From Verrucomicrobia bacterium UBA7008 (GTDB taxonomy: Bacteria > Verrucomicrobiota > Kiritimatiellia > RFP12 > UBA1067), in contig DJXI01000068.1 of the NCBI GenBank assembly GCA_002449695.1, positions 4,785 to 44,561 on the forward strand: DNA of 39,777 nt. Reading direction: 5' to 3'. This document shows, in pieces, positions 21,020 to 30,308 of this stretch. How positions within the stretch are numbered: position 1 is the stretch's first letter; each line of letters begins with the position of its first letter. The notes beneath the pieces are model-generated. The model did no database searches. It worked only from the letters and a program-made list of their open reading frames with translations, and was not told the DNA's origin. A program made the position numbers and the translations under genes.

Positions 21020-24000
21020 ATGAGTAAAATGTCTTGTGCAAAGATGGTCAGCGTCACATCTCTGATGCTGGCATCTGTCATGTGCGGCGGCATGTCAAAG
21101 GCGGGCACCGCAATTTCGCTTGTGCCCGGCAGCGAGACCAATGCGCAAATAACTGAGTCGCTCTTGACGGATGTGACGGTTGCGGGCGACTCGGATTTCA
21201 CCTGGGAGGCATGGGTGAATCCGGGCTCTGACACGTTGGCTGAGAATCGGGTTATGGGTCAGACGGACTGGAGTTCAGAGGGTCGGCTCATACTCGAGCT
21301 TCGCAAGCATTCGTCGACAGACGGCGCAAACAAAGCCGTGCTCTTCTACAGAGCGGACAACGCCAACTATCGTTCTCAATCGCCGACCGCCGTTATACCG
21401 AAAGACGCGTGGACGCACCTTGCCGTGACGAGAAGCGGCTCGACACTTTGCGTCTATGTCAACGGTTCTCTGGACTCAACCGAAACGAATTATGACGGAC
21501 CTTTGCCGACGGCGCTTTCTGGATATCCGATTACATTTGGTTTCGGCTATGCATTCAACGGGTCTCTTGCCGATGTGCGTCTCTGGTCGTGCGTGAGGAC
21601 GGTCGATCAGATAAAGAGCGGCATGCAGACGCGCCTTGTCGGAAACGAGCCCGGTCTCGAAGGATATTGGCCAATGACAGAAGGCGCGGGGCTCCCGGTC
21701 AACGCGGTGACGTCTGCCTCCGTCACGCGGAACGGCTATGACGGGACGGCAGAGAAAGGCACGATGGCGTGGACGACCGGCTTTGATGTTTTCGAAAGCG
21801 CTGACGTCGTGACCTATACCACGACGGCACCCGGCGGGAAGTGGAGTGAGATCGCATGGCAGCCCGGCATCCCTGTGCTAGGAAAGGGTGCAAAGATCGT
21901 GCTCTCCGGTGCCGGAACATACGAGAACGATCTGGGCGTCTTCACGCTCAACGCGCTGTCCTTCACCAAGGCCGCGACGCTGACGGGCGACCAGCTCGTC
22001 TTTGCGGCGAACGGTGCCGACAACCCGACGCTTTCGACAACCGGTGCCATCGTCTGCAACGTCAACACGGCGATGCGTCTCAATGCGCCTTTGACCATGA
22101 CAGGCAACCATGCGAGCGGATCGCTGCGTCTGAACGGGGCCGTCTCCGGCACGGGCGATATCATTCGCGCCCCGACAGTTGACAAAGTAACTGACTACCT
22201 GAATGGTGACAACTCCGCATGGAGCGGCAATTTTGACAATCGGCTCGGACATCTTGTCGTTTCAAACGGAACGAATCTCGGAATGAGCTCATACATTTCG
22301 ACGAACACGACGCCGAACGGGGTCAAGAGGCTGAACATCTACGGCGACGGCAATACATTCGCCTGCGGACTGCGTCTGGCTGGGACGGCGGGCGGTTCAG
22401 GAGGCCGTCTCTACCTTTTCGGCTCCACGACGTTCAACGGCGATGTCTTCGTCGATAACACGGAGGTTTACGCCAAGAGCGAGAATTCCAATCCCATCGC
22501 CATTAAGTTCGCCAAGGGTGTCTCAAAGGCGGGTTTGTCGGCGTCGTCACTCAAATTTGGCAGCGCCGGCTTTGTGAACGGGACGGTGGAGTTCGGAGGT
22601 GCACTGGCAATCGGCGGAGTCTTGACCGTCAACACCGGGAACGCGGCACGCCCGTTGGCGGTCAAACTGTCGGCGACCGGGAATGACTTCTCGCAGTTCG
22701 ATGGTTATTATGGCGCTTCGCTCGTGTGCGCCGCCGCCGGTGCCTATCCGGAGAACGCATCGTTCGGCTCGTCGGCTGCCAACGCCGGCGCGACGATCGA
22801 TGTCTGCGGCACTGCCCAGACTCTGGGATCCTACATGGGAGGCGTCTATGTCATAGCCAACTCGACGCTAGGGACGAAGCCAGTGGTACGCATTTGCCAG
22901 GAGACGGATAATGACTCTGCGCAGCTGTCAACGTCCGGGGGACTTCATCTTGTCAAAGACGGGCCGGCTTTGCTTGCCGCAACCAACTCATTCTTTGTCG
23001 CAGGAACGTTGGAGGTCGCCGCGGGGACATTGCGCCTGGCGGTCCCGACCGGATACGGGCGTCTGGCCGATGCGGTGATTGTCCGCCAAGGAGCAGTGCT
23101 GGATCTCGGCGGCAATACGTTCGCCTGCGGATCGTTCATCTTGGACGGCGGCGAAATACGCAACGGAACGCTTGTTTCGGATCGTGTCGAGATTGACGGC
23201 GGAACTGTCGCCGCCGCGATGCTGGGCGCGGACTGCCAGGCGGCCGGGACTGTTGCCTACACAATGCCTCGGGTTGCGGCAAAAACGCTTTCCAAGGAGG
23301 GGCTGGTGTTTTACATGCCGTTCGACTCGGCTGAAACTTATCTGAAGGCCGAAGGCCCGGATAACGTGACGCTGGAGTGCAAGGCGACTGTGAAAAATAC
23401 GGGCAATAACGGCACGGCGACATGTGATACGCAAGAAAAACGGTTCGGCTCGGGGAGCCTTTATCTGAACGGAACCTGGCCGCTTGTTCCGACAGGCGGG
23501 ACGCTTCTGGAGGGGACTGAGTTCCCGGCCAGCGTCCCGACCGGCAACCATCCGTACACGGTGGCGTTTTTCTACAAGATACCCGCAACATCGAAATCGT
23601 ATGCCGCAGGCATGATCGGCTATGGCAAGCGCGAGACCGGTCTGTGCAACAACTATTCGATGATCAATCTGCAGAGTTTGGGGTACGATTATTTTGCGAC
23701 AATCAATAACTATTACTATGGGCGTGACGCGCGGTTTGAACTTGGGCACAATGTTTCAAGGCAGGATGGCGAATGGCACAGTATCGTCTCTACCTGGGAC
23801 GGCTCCGTCTGCCGGCTTTACGATGATGGCGTGGAGGTCTCTGCGTTTTACTCCAACCAGCATGTGCCGAATGTGTCGCCCGAATACTTCTGGATTGGCA
23901 GCACGCTGAACGGCAATGCCTGGCTTGGATGGCTGGACGATGTGGCGATCTTCAACCGTGCCGTGTCTGCGGACGAGGCGCTGGCGTATCATCTGTATGG

Positions 24001-25180
24001 CGTCGCCGGCGCTGAAGATTCGCATGTCAATGGCATCAATGTCGCGGCGGAATCCACGCTCACTCTGACGACATGCGATCTGACGGACGGCCTTGCGCTT
24101 TATCTGCCGTTCGATTCTGAAGAGACATGCCTGAAGGATCAGGGGCCGGACAAGGTAAACTTTACTTGCGAGCCTACGCCAGGTGTGGCGAATCAGAATA
24201 CGCAAGGCGTCGCGGCATACACGCCTAGCGGAAAATTTGGCGCGGGATGCGTCTATCTGGATGGCAAATCGCCGCTGGTCGCAGACAAGTTCCCGGCTCA
24301 TGTGCCGACAGGTGCGAAGCCGTATACTTTCGCGTGCTGCTTCAAGGCAACTGTAAGGAACAATATGATGGCGCTTGCAGGCTATGGCGACATGGCGAGC
24401 AACAAGGGTGTTTCGTTCTGGACGTCAAACAATGACGGCAGGTATATATGCACGTTTACAGACGATTACTATAACAATGGCTACAGGGTCATCATCGACA
24501 CCGGCGTAAGTCACAACGATGGAGCGTGGCACACGTTCGTTTCAACTTGGAACGGAGAGACTTGGCGCTATTGGCTCGACGGGGCAGAACTTGAATATTC
24601 CACGACGCGCGGTGCCCCAGACATCGGTTCGACATACTTCTATGTCGGTGGCGGAATTCGCGGTACGCGCACATGGTTCGGCTGGCTGGACGAGGTCGCG
24701 ATCTGGGACCGTGCTCTATCGGATGCCGAGGTCGCAACCTACAACGCGGTCGGTGTTGCGAATTGTCGGACCGACACGTCTGCTTCGGTCCGCATTTCGA
24801 CAGGCGCAACGCTGGTCGCTCCGAGCGGGCTGAAGCTTGCGGGCACGCTGACATCTGCTGGAACGATTGATGGCGACCTCGTTCTTGCGGATGGCGCGCG
24901 GATCGTGCAGACGGCTGGCCCGACGCCGTCCGTGACCGGCAACGTGACAATCGAGGGCACCGGCTCGTTTGTCCCGCTTTCACTGCCGACGAAGGAGAAC
25001 AATTCGCCGACATGGGAGATTCTTCAGACTCTTGGTGGATTCGACGGCGAAGCTGATGCGCATGCGCGGACATGGCGTGTCGAGGGGCTTGCCGGAAAGT
25101 ACAAGACACGCTTCTCGGCGGCCGGGACTCTTTTCAAGGTGGATGTTCTGCCGCCGGGCCTTGTGATCATATTCCGCTGA
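21020..25180 (+). CDS. Giant secreted LamG-domain protein with repeat-rich middle
   Basis: 1386 residues. A signal peptide covers roughly residues 1-32 (MSKMSCAKMVSVTSLMLASV then cysteine and GGMSKAG). The first LamG/concanavalin-like domain spans about 35-230 (DFTWEAWVNPGS, WTHLAVTRSGSTLCVYVNG, FNGSLADVRLWS). A beta-rich, Gly/Thr/Asn-rich region of autotransporter-passenger character spans 230-755 (GTLEVAAGTLRLAV, GAVLDLGGNTFACGSF). Two related LamG domains follow at about 760-1000 and 1023-1250, both beginning GL.FY/LY.PFDS.ET.LK. The end reads LPPGLVIIFR. No beta-barrel or anchor is seen. LamG domains bind glycans; it probably sits outside the cell and holds substrate for the enzyme encoded 15 bases downstream. 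An earlier in-frame start at 20948 would fall in the promoter; 21020 has AGGAGGG and begins the signal peptide. Confidence 0.85.
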   Translation: MSKMSCAKMVSVTSLMLASVMCGGMSKAGTAISLVPGSETNAQITESLLTDVTVAGDSDFTWEAWVNPGSDTLAENRVMGQTDWSSEGRLILELRKHSSTDGANKAVLFYRADNANYRSQSPTAVIPKDAWTHLAVTRSGSTLCVYVNGSLDSTETNYDGPLPTALSGYPITFGFGYAFNGSLADVRLWSCVRTVDQIKSGMQTRLVGNEPGLEGYWPMTEGAGLPVNAVTSASVTRNGYDGTAEKGTMAWTTGFDVFESADVVTYTTTAPGGKWSEIAWQPGIPVLGKGAKIVLSGAGTYENDLGVFTLNALSFTKAATLTGDQLVFAANGADNPTLSTTGAIVCNVNTAMRLNAPLTMTGNHASGSLRLNGAVSGTGDIIRAPTVDKVTDYLNGDNSAWSGNFDNRLGHLVVSNGTNLGMSSYISTNTTPNGVKRLNIYGDGNTFACGLRLAGTAGGSGGRLYLFGSTTFNGDVFVDNTEVYAKSENSNPIAIKFAKGVSKAGLSASSLKFGSAGFVNGTVEFGGALAIGGVLTVNTGNAARPLAVKLSATGNDFSQFDGYYGASLVCAAAGAYPENASFGSSAANAGATIDVCGTAQTLGSYMGGVYVIANSTLGTKPVVRICQETDNDSAQLSTSGGLHLVKDGPALLAATNSFFVAGTLEVAAGTLRLAVPTGYGRLADAVIVRQGAVLDLGGNTFACGSFILDGGEIRNGTLVSDRVEIDGGTVAAAMLGADCQAAGTVAYTMPRVAAKTLSKEGLVFYMPFDSAETYLKAEGPDNVTLECKATVKNTGNNGTATCDTQEKRFGSGSLYLNGTWPLVPTGGTLLEGTEFPASVPTGNHPYTVAFFYKIPATSKSYAAGMIGYGKRETGLCNNYSMINLQSLGYDYFATINNYYYGRDARFELGHNVSRQDGEWHSIVSTWDGSVCRLYDDGVEVSAFYSNQHVPNVSPEYFWIGSTLNGNAWLGWLDDVAIFNRAVSADEALAYHLYGVAGAEDSHVNGINVAAESTLTLTTCDLTDGLALYLPFDSEETCLKDQGPDKVNFTCEPTPGVANQNTQGVAAYTPSGKFGAGCVYLDGKSPLVADKFPAHVPTGAKPYTFACCFKATVRNNMMALAGYGDMASNKGVSFWTSNNDGRYICTFTDDYYNNGYRVIIDTGVSHNDGAWHTFVSTWNGETWRYWLDGAELEYSTTRGAPDIGSTYFYVGGGIRGTRTWFGWLDEVAIWDRALSDAEVATYNAVGVANCRTDTSASVRISTGATLVAPSGLKLAGTLTSAGTIDGDLVLADGARIVQTAGPTPSVTGNVTIEGTGSFVPLSLPTKENNSPTWEILQTLGGFDGEADAHARTWRVEGLAGKYKTRFSAAGTLFKVDVLPPGLVIIFR

Positions 25181-25195
25181 CAGGGATATTTTGAC

Positions 25196-28100
25196 ATGAG
25201 ACGAATCCTGGCTCTGGCGGTCGCACTGCAGACGGCTGTGGTGTGCAGGGCGGCCACATTTACGGTCGACTTCGAAATCGACCTCTCGAACGCGGAACCC
25301 GAGCAGCTCTGGAAGGCCGGCGAGGCGGTGACCCTTTGCGTACGTGAAGCAGGGATGGACAAGGCGCTGGCCAAGTACGACGCAGGGCCCGGCAACTACC
25401 TGCCTTTTCGTGTCGCGGACGGAAGGTGCCTCGTTCTTGAGGCGTCAATGGCGTGTCCGGCCGGGCGAGTCGGCATTCCGCTTGGTGCAATGGCGGTGCC
25501 CGGCGGCGTCCATCGCGTGACGCTGGACTATAACGGCGTGTACTGGTCCATCCTTGTCGACGATGTCAACCTGGATCGCGATCTGCCGTGGCGTGATCTG
25601 CCCGAAGTGGATTTATCCGACGCCACCGTCCTGTCGTCCCGCGTGCTGTCCGCGCAGGTTCATTCGCCGGGGCGGGAAGATGCCGTGACGGAGATGTCCG
25701 CGTCGCGTCACATCGACGAGCCGGTGCAATACTGGACGCCGCAGGGCCACAATGCCTGGGTGGGTGATGTCGCGGTGTGCGCGTTCGGCGGCCGCCTTCA
25801 CGTCTTCTATCTGCACGACCGGCGCAACCACGGCTCGATGGAACGCAAAGGCGGGCACTCCTTCGCCCACATCTCATCGCCAGACCTGGTGCATTGGACA
25901 GAGCACAGGGCGGCAGTGCCGATCGAGCACTCGCCAGAAACGCTTGGGACCGGAACGCCATTTGTCTATGGCGGCAATCTCTGTCTGGCGTTTGGCTTGC
26001 ATACAATGCGATTCATGCCGGCGGACAAGACGACCGAGCCTTTGCAGAAGCGTTATTACGAGAAGCATGGGCGTGAAGGCGTGTTCGAAATTGCTCGCAC
26101 GCCGGGATTCCCTGCCGGCGGGTCTTTCGCTGTGTCGCGCGATGGCGGAGAGACATTCAGCAGATCGGGAATCCTTTTTACCAGGGCCCAGAATCCCACG
26201 GTTTACAATCGGACGGACGGCAGGCTCGGACTGGTCACAAGCTACGGCGGCATAAAGGGCCTATTTGCCTCTGATCATCCAGGCGACTGGGAACTGGTGG
26301 ACGACAATCTCCCGTTCCGCGGTGACTGTCCCTGCTATTTCGAGTGGCACGGTCACGCCTATCTTCTGCAGGGTTTTTGCCGCATGGCTTACAATCATGA
26401 CGGGCAGCCCGGTCATTTCGTCGACTGGACTGTTTCGGGCGATGACATATACGATGGACTGTCAGTGCCGATGGTCGCATCTTGGAAGGACGATCGCCGC
26501 ATTCTTGCCGGATGGTTGCACCATGTCCATGGATGGGGCGGCTGGTTGTGTTTCAGGGAGTTGGTGCAGGAAGAAGATGGCCGGCTGGGGACGAAGTGGG
26601 TTCCTGAGATTCAGCCGAGAGGTGATATTCTGGAACATCGTGCCAAGGGTGGACAGGACGTTCGGTTGCGATTTAAAAGGGTTGACCAGCCCGGCCCGGA
26701 CCTGGAATTTTCGGTTGATGCCTTGCGTTGCCGCGCGCAGTTCTCCGACGCAGCTGCGAACGAACCGGCGCCCTGGCGCAAGACCATTGCCGAGGCGTTT
26801 CGCGATCTGCCGCCCGAGGACTGGCTGCCGCGCAAGATGGGACATGAAGAACCGAGTCAGGCGCGAAGTTTTGCCATTGGACATCTGAGGGGGCTCGACT
26901 CGGATTATGCGGTGAAGCTGGCCCGGTATTATGACAAGAAGTCGGACGCCACAATATTTGATGCAGAAATAGCTGGCCGAAGGACCATCATCTGCAGGCG
27001 CCCGGGACGGTACGAGCCGTGCGAACCGCCGATTACCGCCGCGCGGCAATCCGCCGGGCTTGCAGGTGTTCGTCTTTCGGATGGCGACAAGATCAGATAC
27101 GGCGCAATCTTTGCTCCGCAGCATGTCGGGCGCCAGGAGGTTGACGCTTTCCGAGAGATGGGGATAATGGAAGACGGGAGGATCCGGCACTATGGTGTTG
27201 AATCCATCGGAGGCGTCAAGCGCAGAGTCTATATCGAGTCGGACAATCTTGGTCTGGACTGGCGAAAGCATCTTGTGACGGACACTGCCGATCCCGGCTC
27301 CATGACGCAGAGCCCTTGGAGCGGCGACTGGATCTGCATGCGCCCAAACGGCGGCGGCAAGCCCATTTCTGTCGCGCGCTCGAAGACAGGCCCCGGTGAT
27401 GCACGCTGCGCTGTCAAGCTGCTGGAGGACACGGCGGGCGTGGTGATGTTCCGTCAGCCGATGCCGCTTTCGAAGCGAGGCCACTGGCTGGTCGCTGCCG
27501 AGCAGACGGGCGACGGCGTCAAAAGACCGTGCGTTTTGCTGTCGAATGACGATGGCGCGAACTGGCGCAAGGTCGTGGTGTCGAATGTCGTCAGCACGGC
27601 GGGTGTTCTTGTCGCGCACGACAAGATGCCGCGCTGGAATAACTATTGCAATGAACCTACGGTTGTTGAAAAGCGCGACGGCTCTCTCTGGATGATCGTG
27701 CGAACGAGTTTCAACAACCATCACCAATACTTCTCCTATGATGGCGGCGTAACATGGGAAGGGCCGACGCCGGTCCCGTACTTCTATGCGTCGAACACGA
27801 CGCCGACCTTCCTGCGGCTCAAGGACGGTAGGCTACTTTTCATCTGGAACAACACGCAGCCGCTGTCCAAAGGGGCCGTCGAGGACTATCCTGAACTGAA
27901 CGAACGAGAGAGGCGCGGTGGCGCGGAGAGCGTATTCACAAACCGCGACGCGCTGCATGTGGCGATCTCCGAGGATGACGGCGAGACGTGGATCGGCTTT
28001 CGTGAGCTTTATCTTAATCCCGTTAGAAACGAAGCGGACTTCCGGGAACATGGCAAGACGCCTCTTGGCGAGAACGACAAGAGCGTTCATCAGAACCAGG

Positions 28101-28789
28101 CCATCGAATTGCCGGGCGGCAAGGTTCTTGTCGCCTGCGGCCAGCATCCTGTTGCGCGGCGGCTGATCATGTTCGACGTCAGATGGCTGTATGAAACGCA
28201 TCGTGAAGAGGATTTTTCGCGCGGTCTTGTCGATGTCTCCACGCATCTGTATGTGAAGAGCCTTACGGGCAACAACAGGGGATGGAGCGGGCACTGCGCC
28301 TGGAACCGCATCCCTGGTGTCGTCATGGCACGTGAGCCGGGAAGCTCGCCGGAAACCCGGCGCGAAGTCGCCAAGCTCTGTCGCACAGGGGACGGGCGGC
28401 TGGTGAGCGACCGGCAGGGTCTTGTCTGGAATTTCCCATCGGCAAAGCGAGGCCGTGTTGAAATCGCGTGCAAAGTCGCTGCATCAGGATTCCGCCTTGC
28501 GCTGTCTGACCACTGGTTCAATCCATGCGACGAATTTGCGGGCGCTGACAGCCCTGTGTTTTTCGACATCGATTGGCGGGTGGCCGGGCGCGAATGGTCG
28601 AATCTGTCGGTGGAGTGGGATGTTGACGCCGAGACGGCCGTGCTTGTCGTGAACGGTCAGAAGAGGATGGCAAAGAAACTGATGTTCGCGCCGCGCTTTG
28701 GAGTCTCTTATCTCCACCTTCAGACGCTGGCCGAGGGCGTTGATTTTGAAGGTGTCTATTTGCGAAGTCTTGGCATGAAAACCGAATAG
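25196..28789 (+). CDS. Secreted two-propeller glycosidase: GH32/GH43-like module fused to a BNR sialidase-like module
   Basis: 1197 residues with a signal peptide (MRRILALAVALQTAVVCRA). After a small beta domain, residues ~180-500 look like a five-bladed GH32-type propeller: GHNAWVGDVAVCAFGGRLHV FYLHD, then RRNHGSMERKGGHSFAHISS with PDLVHWTEH. DCPCYFEW near 377 occupies the place of the GH32 'ECPD' acid/base block, with both acids altered. Residues ~700-1060 look like a six-bladed sialidase: FRQP near 752 in place of F/YRIP and three Asp boxes, SNDDGANW (783), SYDGGVTW (847) and SEDDGETW (925), with NEPTVVEKRDGSLWMIVRT between. A final beta-sandwich of about 110 residues follows. It probably acts on host or algal glycans outside the cytoplasm. 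The exact bonds cut cannot be given, and the GH32-like half may be inactive or a binding module. Confidence 0.78.
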   Translation: MRRILALAVALQTAVVCRAATFTVDFEIDLSNAEPEQLWKAGEAVTLCVREAGMDKALAKYDAGPGNYLPFRVADGRCLVLEASMACPAGRVGIPLGAMAVPGGVHRVTLDYNGVYWSILVDDVNLDRDLPWRDLPEVDLSDATVLSSRVLSAQVHSPGREDAVTEMSASRHIDEPVQYWTPQGHNAWVGDVAVCAFGGRLHVFYLHDRRNHGSMERKGGHSFAHISSPDLVHWTEHRAAVPIEHSPETLGTGTPFVYGGNLCLAFGLHTMRFMPADKTTEPLQKRYYEKHGREGVFEIARTPGFPAGGSFAVSRDGGETFSRSGILFTRAQNPTVYNRTDGRLGLVTSYGGIKGLFASDHPGDWELVDDNLPFRGDCPCYFEWHGHAYLLQGFCRMAYNHDGQPGHFVDWTVSGDDIYDGLSVPMVASWKDDRRILAGWLHHVHGWGGWLCFRELVQEEDGRLGTKWVPEIQPRGDILEHRAKGGQDVRLRFKRVDQPGPDLEFSVDALRCRAQFSDAAANEPAPWRKTIAEAFRDLPPEDWLPRKMGHEEPSQARSFAIGHLRGLDSDYAVKLARYYDKKSDATIFDAEIAGRRTIICRRPGRYEPCEPPITAARQSAGLAGVRLSDGDKIRYGAIFAPQHVGRQEVDAFREMGIMEDGRIRHYGVESIGGVKRRVYIESDNLGLDWRKHLVTDTADPGSMTQSPWSGDWICMRPNGGGKPISVARSKTGPGDARCAVKLLEDTAGVVMFRQPMPLSKRGHWLVAAEQTGDGVKRPCVLLSNDDGANWRKVVVSNVVSTAGVLVAHDKMPRWNNYCNEPTVVEKRDGSLWMIVRTSFNNHHQYFSYDGGVTWEGPTPVPYFYASNTTPTFLRLKDGRLLFIWNNTQPLSKGAVEDYPELNERERRGGAESVFTNRDALHVAISEDDGETWIGFRELYLNPVRNEADFREHGKTPLGENDKSVHQNQAIELPGGKVLVACGQHPVARRLIMFDVRWLYETHREEDFSRGLVDVSTHLYVKSLTGNNRGWSGHCAWNRIPGVVMAREPGSSPETRREVAKLCRTGDGRLVSDRQGLVWNFPSAKRGRVEIACKVAASGFRLALSDHWFNPCDEFAGADSPVFFDIDWRVAGREWSNLSVEWDVDAETAVLVVNGQKRMAKKLMFAPRFGVSYLHLQTLAEGVDFEGVYLRSLGMKTE

Positions 28790-28821
28790 CTTGATTCAAC
28801 ATCAAAGAAAGGAGCGTTCTG

Positions 28822-30288
28822 ATGAACCAGAAAGGGCGAATGGTCGCCGCAGCCTGCACATCCATGCTTTCGGCCAATCTGTTCGCGGCGGTCTCGCTGC
28901 CGCATGTGTTTGGCCACAACATGGTCCTGCAATGCGGTCAGCGTGTGCCCGTGTGGGGAACGGCCGCCCCCGGCGAACGGGTGACGGTTGCGTTCGCGGA
29001 CGCGACAGCCGCGACGACGGCGGGTGCCGGCGGCGACTGGCGTCTGGACCTGCCGCCGCTCGGAGTTTGTGACAAGGGGGCTGATTTTCGTGTTGTCGGC
29101 GACAATGCCCTTGTGTTCACGAATGTTGTGGTGGGCGAGGTGTGGTTCTGCTCTGGACAGAGCAACATGGAGTTCACGATGAGCGCCCACCGCAAGGTCA
29201 AGAATTGGCAGAAAGAGATCGCCGCCGCCAACTGGCCGAATATACGACACTTCCGCGTGGCGCACCAGGTCGCCGACGCGCCGCTTGATGACGTGACGGC
29301 CAGCTGGGAGGTGACGACGCCGGAGACAATACCGCCCCAGAGCGCGGTCGCATTTTTCTTCGGAGAGACGCTGCACAAAACGCTCGGCGTGCCAGTCGGT
29401 CTGATCAACTGTTCATGGGGTGGAACGCGAATCGAGCCGTGGACCCCTGCCGGGCATGCGGACGATCTTTGGCTGCTGCAGCATCAGGTGGCGTGGAAGC
29501 GTCCGCAGGATGTGCCCACAGTCCTCTGGAACGGTATGGTCGCCGGTCTCGTGCCCTATGCGATCAAGGGCGCGATCTGGTATCAGGGCTGCTCCAACGC
29601 GGCCGATGGCGACGCCTATCTCGACAAGACGGTTTCGCTTGTTCGTGGCTGGCGCCGGGAATGGGGTCAGGGGGATTTTCCGTACTATCTGGTGCAGCTT
29701 GCGCCGTTCAAACGCAAGAATGTCACTGACACGGAATGGCCTGTGCTTCAGGAGGCGCAGGCGAGGGTGGAAACGCGTGTGCCAAACAGCGGCTACACGG
29801 TCATCAACGACGTGGGCGACGTGAACGACATCCACCCGACAGACAAGCGGACAGTAGGGATGCGTGTCGCCGACCAGGTGCTGGATCGCGTCTACGGCAG
29901 GTTTGTCAGACCGTGGCGGACGCCGGTTCTGAAGGGCTGTCGTTTCGATGGCGATACGCTGATTGTCGAGTTTGACAATGCGGACGGTCTCAAGACGCGA
30001 GATGGCCTGTCACCGAACGAGTTTGAGGTTCTGGGCAAAGACGACGTCTGGCGTCCTGCCGACGCGCGGATTGCCGGTCAGACCGTTGTGCTGGGCGACT
30101 GTTCGCCCGGCGAAACGCTGGGCATGCGATTTGCTGCGCACAACGGTTCAACGCCGAATCTGGTGAATGGCTTTGATCTGCCGGCGGGACCGTGCCGCTG
30201 GATGTCGGATAGCCTTGCGTCGAGCTTGCGCAAAACGAGTAATGGCAATGGGACGAAAGAGAGCGACCGACACTGGATTGGTAATTGA
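28822..30288 (+). CDS. Sialate O-acetylesterase-like SGNH carbohydrate esterase
   Basis: 488 residues with an N-terminal signal peptide (up to about SANLFA). After an N-terminal beta-sandwich (FGHNMVLQCGQRVPVWGTAA PGE) the SGNH core begins at VWFCSGQSNMEFTM (nucleophile serine in GQSNM), with LINCSWGGTRIEPWTP, AIWYQGCSNAADG and the catalytic pair in DVNDIHPTDKR (Asp336, His338). These are the marks of the SIAE/YjhS esterases that remove O-acetyl groups from sialic acids; related enzymes deacetylate xylan and other glycans, so the substrate is not certain. AAAGGAG lies 8 bases before the ATG. It follows the glycosidase by 32 bases without a promoter. The last ~30 residues are polar and probably unstructured. 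Confidence 0.88.
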   Translation: MNQKGRMVAAACTSMLSANLFAAVSLPHVFGHNMVLQCGQRVPVWGTAAPGERVTVAFADATAATTAGAGGDWRLDLPPLGVCDKGADFRVVGDNALVFTNVVVGEVWFCSGQSNMEFTMSAHRKVKNWQKEIAAANWPNIRHFRVAHQVADAPLDDVTASWEVTTPETIPPQSAVAFFFGETLHKTLGVPVGLINCSWGGTRIEPWTPAGHADDLWLLQHQVAWKRPQDVPTVLWNGMVAGLVPYAIKGAIWYQGCSNAADGDAYLDKTVSLVRGWRREWGQGDFPYYLVQLAPFKRKNVTDTEWPVLQEAQARVETRVPNSGYTVINDVGDVNDIHPTDKRTVGMRVADQVLDRVYGRFVRPWRTPVLKGCRFDGDTLIVEFDNADGLKTRDGLSPNEFEVLGKDDVWRPADARIAGQTVVLGDCSPGETLGMRFAAHNGSTPNLVNGFDLPAGPCRWMSDSLASSLRKTSNGNGTKESDRHWIGN

Positions 30289-30308
30289 AAAATAGACATG
30301 GCGGGAAT

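Noticed and set aside
25196..28789. Possible fusion of two genes by a sequencing error
   Set aside because: One frame continues through both modules with a linker and no second signal peptide or internal start with a ribosome binding site. An assembly error cannot be excluded, but nothing in the sequence indicates it.
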